A stretch of 64,000 nucleotides of DNA. Source: Centropus unirufus. Its lineage: Eukaryota; Chordata; Aves; Cuculiformes; Centropidae. Positions 63,222 to 64,000 of the stretch are shown here, one piece after another; within the stretch, counting starts at the first letter, position 1; every line of letters begins with the position of its first letter. The notes under the pieces were generated by a model. The model saw only the letters and a list, made by a program, of their open reading frames with translations, was not told where the DNA came from and made no database searches. The stretch is taken from the NCBI GenBank assembly GCA_013397695.1, contig VYZI01000033.1, positions 3,668,925 to 3,732,924 of the forward strand. Reading direction: 5' to 3'. The translations under genes and the position numbers were made by a program.

Positions 63222-64000
63222 ATAATTAAGTGTCACATTTTATCTGCAGTATCTCCAATTCCCTATTGTCAGTTACTTGCTTTCTTTTGCTTATTTTTAC
63301 CTAGCAAAAAACCCGTGCTTTTATCATTTTGTGCTACTGTAGATTAATCTTGAGGGTTTCCAGCGTGCAAGATCAATTTAATGTCAGTTCTCTTTTTTTA
63401 TAAAAAGCTGGACTTTCAGCATACACATCCCACTGCTATTCTGATTTTGGGAAGAGGCAGAATGCCATCAGCTGTTTATGTTTACCTGTACGGCACAGGT
63501 AACAAATACCAGATTAGTTTGATTAAAATGTGCTATGCTATATTTTCAAACCATTGATCTGTCACAACATTACAGCAGTCGTTTTGCATACCTGAGGCTT
63601 TGCAGCTGTGGATGTGTGTTTTGTTTGCTCTATTTGTGTTGATTACTCTGTGAAATGTATTTTTGCCAATATGAGGACTGGAATGGGTATCCTTTGGTTA
63701 CTTCAAAGTATCTGCTGTATGTGGAATCAGCTTTTTGCATGTAAACTTAATTGCTGGAGAAGTATTTGAAAAAAAAAGGAAAAATCACTTTTAAAACTGG
63801 TTGTTGTCACTTTCTTTTGGAGTTCATTGGATCATAAACAAATGTAATAGAGTTCACTGTTTAGAAGATAGTAACGCTTGGTCAACCATTGAAACTGCTG
63901 TCTGCATTAAAGAGATGAAAAACTTCTCATTTTGGCAAGCTAACTAGTTCTAAAACACTTTTTGGCTCCGTTTTGAAATTTCCAGTATTCCCCCAATTAC

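Larger units (their letters stand above)
56641..64000. other. Distal 3' UTR or intergenic DNA downstream of SYT14
   Basis: No further gene is supported on either strand. Candidate features are a T run at about 57779-57790, a perfect hairpin at 57844-57868, an A run at about 60954-60969, AATAAA hexamers at 62175 and 62445, and conserved-element-like segments at about 60660-60920 and 63060-63280. Small open frames (for example 61966-62298 minus and 59355-59618 plus) have no recognisable content. Confidence 0.6.

Overview
The window is a stretch of vertebrate, almost certainly avian, chromosomal DNA. It is AT-rich, dominated by introns, and has no operon-like gene packing. Two CR1 LINE 3' ends of the type common in birds (about 13.45 kb and 22.45 kb) support a bird; the species cannot be named from the sequence.

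The only gene I can support is SYT14 (synaptotagmin-14) on the + strand. Six constitutive coding exons are present with matching splice sites and phases: transmembrane exon 1921-2085; acidic linker exon 8397-8615; proline-rich linker exon 32891-33159; C2A exon 34707-35156; first C2B exon 50140-50329; last C2B exon with the stop codon 54579-54892. Joined, they give 534 complete codons after a split valine. With the roughly 20-residue first coding exon known from mammals (which must lie upstream of this window) the protein is about 555 residues, the usual SYT14 length. Residue numbers below assume that upstream exon.

The most interesting element is a long open frame at 3277-4290 inside the intron after the transmembrane exon. 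It starts at an ATG in good context, has an in-frame stop just upstream, and contains a good splice donor at 4201/4202 in phase 1, exactly the phase accepted by the exon at 8397. It therefore looks like an alternative first coding exon, giving a predicted 788-residue SYT14 isoform in which a 308-residue amphipathic/disordered N-terminus replaces the membrane anchor while both C2 domains are kept. A poly(A) hexamer behind it would also allow a short 337-residue product without C2 domains.

Layout: 1-1920 intron 5' of the transmembrane exon; 1921-8615 transmembrane exon, alternative first exon and acidic exon; 8616-32890 a 24-kb intron with two CR1 copies, a MIR-like SINE and a candidate poison exon; 32891-35156 two exons 1.5 kb apart with a tetranucleotide microsatellite against the C2A acceptor; 35157-50139 a 15-kb intron; 50140-54892 the C2B exons; 54893-64000 3' UTR and downstream DNA in which I find no second gene but some conserved-element-like sequence. 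The gene has no visible CpG-island promoter in the window, as expected since the canonical first exon is outside it.
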